8,115 bases of DNA from Burkholderiaceae bacterium (GTDB taxonomy: Bacteria > Pseudomonadota > Gammaproteobacteria > Burkholderiales > Burkholderiaceae_E): positions 1 to 8,115 of the forward strand of contig JALQWJ010000061.1 in the NCBI GenBank assembly GCA_023258775.1. Direction: 5' to 3'. Shown piece after piece: positions 6,263-8,115 of this stretch. Within the stretch, counting starts at the first letter, position 1; the number at the start of each line of letters is the position of its first letter. The translations under genes and the position numbers were made by a program. The notes under the pieces were generated by a model, which was given only the letters and a program-made list of their open reading frames with translations, did no database searches and was not told where the DNA came from.

Positions 6263-7288
6263 ATGAAATATTCAGCTATGCGACGCGAGCTCATCGAACT
6301 TTATCGCATGATGCTTCGTATTCGCGCGTTTGAGGATGCAGCCGAGGCAGCGAGTCAGGGCGGTGTAGCTGCTTGGGGGCAGTCGACCTCCACCTTGGCT
6401 GCCAAAGTCCGAGGCCCACTTCATCTTTCAACCGGTCAAGAAGCCGTTGCAGCAGGCGTTTGCGCCAATCTTCGCAGCACGGACCTGATTACCTCCACGC
6501 ATCGGGGTCATGGTCACACGCTTGCAAAAGGTGCTGACCCTTATCGGATGATGGCTGAGCTTTTCGGCCGTGCCGATGGTTATAACCAAGGCAAGGGTGG
6601 ATCAATGCATATCGCTGATTTTTCGGTGGGCATGCTGGGTTCGAATGGCGTTGTTGCCGCTGGAATGCCGATCGCAGTGGGCGCCGCACATGCCATCAAA
6701 CTTCGCCCGGGCGATGAGCGCGTCGTCGTATGCTTTTTTGGCGACGGCGCAATCAACCGCGGACCTTTTCTTGAGACCTTAAACTGGGCAAAGGTCTATC
6801 ATCTGCCGGTTTTTTTTGTTTGTGAGGACAATGCTTATGCGGCTACAACCCGTTCTTCGGCAGTAACAGCAGGGACTGGGGTGTGTGAGCGTGCCCGCGG
6901 CATCGGTATTGATTTTCAAAGTATCGATGGCAACGACGTCGAGGCAGTCGATCAAGCAAGTGCGCAGCTGCTTGGAGCCATCAGGCAGGGCGATGGTCCT
7001 TTACTCCTGCATGCAAAGACATATCGCTTTAAGGGTCATGTGTCGGTGGATCCGGCTGCTTATCGTGAGCAAAGCGAAGTGGCGCTTGCGAAGTCTGCTG
7101 ATCCAATCCTACTTGCCGTACAAAGGCTAATTGATCGAGGCGTTGAGCCAGCTTTAATCGAAAGGCTTAAGCAAGAAGCCGAGCAGGAGATGTCTGAGGC
7201 ACTGTTTAAAGCAAACCATGCGGCATGGCCTAAGCCAAGCGATGCCTATGAGCATGTGCAAACATCAGGAGCTGGTCAATGGTTCTAA
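6263..7288 (+). CDS. thiamine-diphosphate dehydrogenase E1 component, alpha subunit (acetoin/pyruvate type)
   Basis: A 341-residue alpha chain of an alpha2beta2 E1 enzyme, which decarboxylates a 2-oxoacid (or cleaves acetoin) and passes the acyl group to a lipoyl E2. It shows HLSTGQEAVAAG (54-65), STHRGHGHTLAKG (78-90, with His80 and His83), the KGGSMHIAD segment (111-119), and the thiamine-diphosphate motif GDG (160-162) followed 27 residues later by Asn190, giving Mg ligands Asp161 and Asn190. The RGHGHTLAKG and GGSMHIAD style is closest to AcoA of acetoin dehydrogenase, but pyruvate or branched-chain substrates are not excluded. Oddities: about 14 extra residues (36-49) before the GQEA motif, NRGPFLETLN (165-174) where relatives usually have His before the Glu, and GHVSVDP (258-264) where Ser is usual after GH. 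AAGGA (6253-6257) sits 5 nt before the ATG. The beta gene follows after 16 bp. Confidence 0.93.
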   Translation: MKYSAMRRELIELYRMMLRIRAFEDAAEAASQGGVAAWGQSTSTLAAKVRGPLHLSTGQEAVAAGVCANLRSTDLITSTHRGHGHTLAKGADPYRMMAELFGRADGYNQGKGGSMHIADFSVGMLGSNGVVAAGMPIAVGAAHAIKLRPGDERVVVCFFGDGAINRGPFLETLNWAKVYHLPVFFVCEDNAYAATTRSSAVTAGTGVCERARGIGIDFQSIDGNDVEAVDQASAQLLGAIRQGDGPLLLHAKTYRFKGHVSVDPAAYREQSEVALAKSADPILLAVQRLIDRGVEPALIERLKQEAEQEMSEALFKANHAAWPKPSDAYEHVQTSGAGQWF

Positions 7289-7293
7289 CTTAC

Positions 7294-7297
7294 GGAG
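7294..7297 (+). promoter_or_regulatory. ribosome binding site of the E1 beta gene
   Basis: GGAG lies 7 nt before ATG 7305 in the 16-bp gap after the alpha gene. It fixes the start of the beta chain, which has no stop inside the window. Confidence 0.6.
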
Positions 7298-7304
7298 CAC
7301 TAGC

Positions 7305-8115
7305 ATGCTTATAACGTGTAGCTATGCACAGGCCGCAGCACTTGCGCTTACTGAAGCCATGCAGGCTGATGATCGTGTTGTTGCACTAGGGGAGGATATA
7401 GGACGGGGTGGGGTTTTTGCTCAGTACGCCGGCTTGCAAGCAAAGTTTGGTCCTGAGCGCGTGATCGATACACCAATATCCGAAGCAACGATGATCGGGG
7501 CTGGTGTTGGCATGGCCTTGGCAGGCATGCGGCCTGTCATTGAAATGAGGGTCGTTGACTTTGCGATTTGCGCCATGGATGAGATTGTTAACCAGGCCGC
7601 GAAAAATCGTTATATGTTTGGTGGTCAGGGTCGTGTGTCGATGCTCATGCGCTTGCCCAACGGCATTTGGCAAGGTTCAGCCGCGCAGCACGCGCAGTCT
7701 CTGGAAGCCTGGTTTGTTCATATCCCAGGATTGGTTGTGTTGACCCCTTCGAGTGCTGCCGACAATTACCATCTTTTCAAGGCAGCGCTTGCATCGGACG
7801 ATCCTGTGATCTACATGGAGCACAAGGAGCTGTGGCAGCAATCTGGTTTGATCGACACCGCCGATACTTCGATGCAGACTATCGGCAGGGCCTGCATTTG
7901 CCGAGAGGGCAGCGATCTGACTATTGTGGGTTGGTCATCTGCTATACCGCGATTGACAGGCATGGTTGATGAGTTGAACGCGAGCGGTCATTCTATCGAG
8001 CTTATCGACTTGCGAAGTCTCTGGCCTTGGGATCAAGAGGCGGTACTTAAATCGGTCGATAAGACCGGTCGTTTACTGGTTGTTCATGAAGCTGTTCAAG
8101 TCGGCGGCTTTGGCG
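7305..8115 (+). CDS. thiamine-diphosphate dehydrogenase E1 component, beta subunit, cut by window end
   Basis: The first 270 codons of a beta chain that normally has about 325-340 residues; no stop occurs before the window edge. It opens with the usual pattern (YAQAAALALTEAM, then ALGEDIG at 27-33). It carries TPISEATMIGAGVGMALAG (56-74), where Glu60 matches the glutamate that activates thiamine diphosphate, and then DFAICAMDEIVNQAAKNRY (85-103). QGSAAQHAQSLEAWFVHIPG (123-142) includes active-site His129. Later come VIYMEHKELW, SIELIDLRSLWPWD and LLVVHEAVQVGGFG, the standard transketolase C-terminal region leading towards the end of the protein. With the alpha chain it should form a functional E1. 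E2 (lipoyl acyltransferase) and E3 genes would be expected downstream. The substrate cannot be fixed from sequence alone. Confidence 0.93.
   Translation, partial: MLITCSYAQAAALALTEAMQADDRVVALGEDIGRGGVFAQYAGLQAKFGPERVIDTPISEATMIGAGVGMALAGMRPVIEMRVVDFAICAMDEIVNQAAKNRYMFGGQGRVSMLMRLPNGIWQGSAAQHAQSLEAWFVHIPGLVVLTPSSAADNYHLFKAALASDDPVIYMEHKELWQQSGLIDTADTSMQTIGRACICREGSDLTIVGWSSAIPRLTGMVDELNASGHSIELIDLRSLWPWDQEAVLKSVDKTGRLLVVHEAVQVGGFG

Noticed and set aside
7386..7673. A 95-codon minus-strand open frame inside the E1 beta gene
   Set aside because: It is antisense to a clearly conserved enzyme gene, shows no family motif, and has a His- and Asn-rich composition typical of shadow frames.
1..8115. 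Signs of a mobile element, CRISPR array, toxin-antitoxin or defence system
   Set aside because: No terminal repeats, integrase or transposase motifs, regularly spaced repeats or small paired genes were found; all long stretches are explained by ordinary chromosomal genes.

Overview
The window is 8.1 kb of densely packed bacterial chromosome with moderate GC. It holds a 3' gene fragment, seven complete genes and one gene cut by the right edge. Gene content (an Ada-AlkA fusion with Ogt, SelD, PaiB, an acetoin/pyruvate-type E1 pair) and codon use suggest a proteobacterium, most likely a betaproteobacterium of the Burkholderiales. That assignment is an inference from overall style; there is no rRNA or other taxonomic marker here. 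I see no phage, transposon, CRISPR or tRNA sequence.

Layout. (1) Positions 1-1443, plus strand: the tail of an unidentified gene, then, 6 bp later, an alpha/beta-hydrolase fused to a class III adenylate cyclase. (2) Positions 1479-4684, minus strand: a three-gene run read right to left, selD, then an Ada-AlkA fusion (methylphosphotriester sensor, AraC-type activator and 3-methyladenine glycosylase in one chain), then ogt. The gaps are 24 bp and 2 bp, so this is very probably one transcript. (3) Positions 4685-4806: a divergent intergenic region with a candidate -10 box for selD and an inverted repeat near paiB. (4) Positions 4807-6230, plus strand: a paiB-like gene and a second FMN split-barrel gene that overlap by 4 bp. 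(5) Positions 6263-8115, plus strand: the E1 alpha and E1 beta subunits of a thiamine-diphosphate 2-oxoacid or acetoin dehydrogenase. The beta gene runs off the window, and E2/E3 genes would be expected beyond it.

How the genes work together. The Ada-AlkA and Ogt pair is a rearranged form of the adaptive response to DNA alkylation. The Ada part senses methylated phosphotriesters and probably activates transcription, the AlkA part excises N-alkylated bases, and Ogt reverses O6-methylguanine. SelD makes selenophosphate for selenocysteine or selenouridine; its link to alkylation repair is positional only. The E1 pair is a separate metabolic unit. A candidate promoter with a 12-bp perfect palindrome lies just before it, so it may have its own control.

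Most of the window is conventional. The points most worth checking are the hydrolase-cyclase fusion with both active sites intact, the selD/Ada-AlkA/ogt operon, the divergent E1 alpha, and the two inverted repeats in the short intergenic regions.
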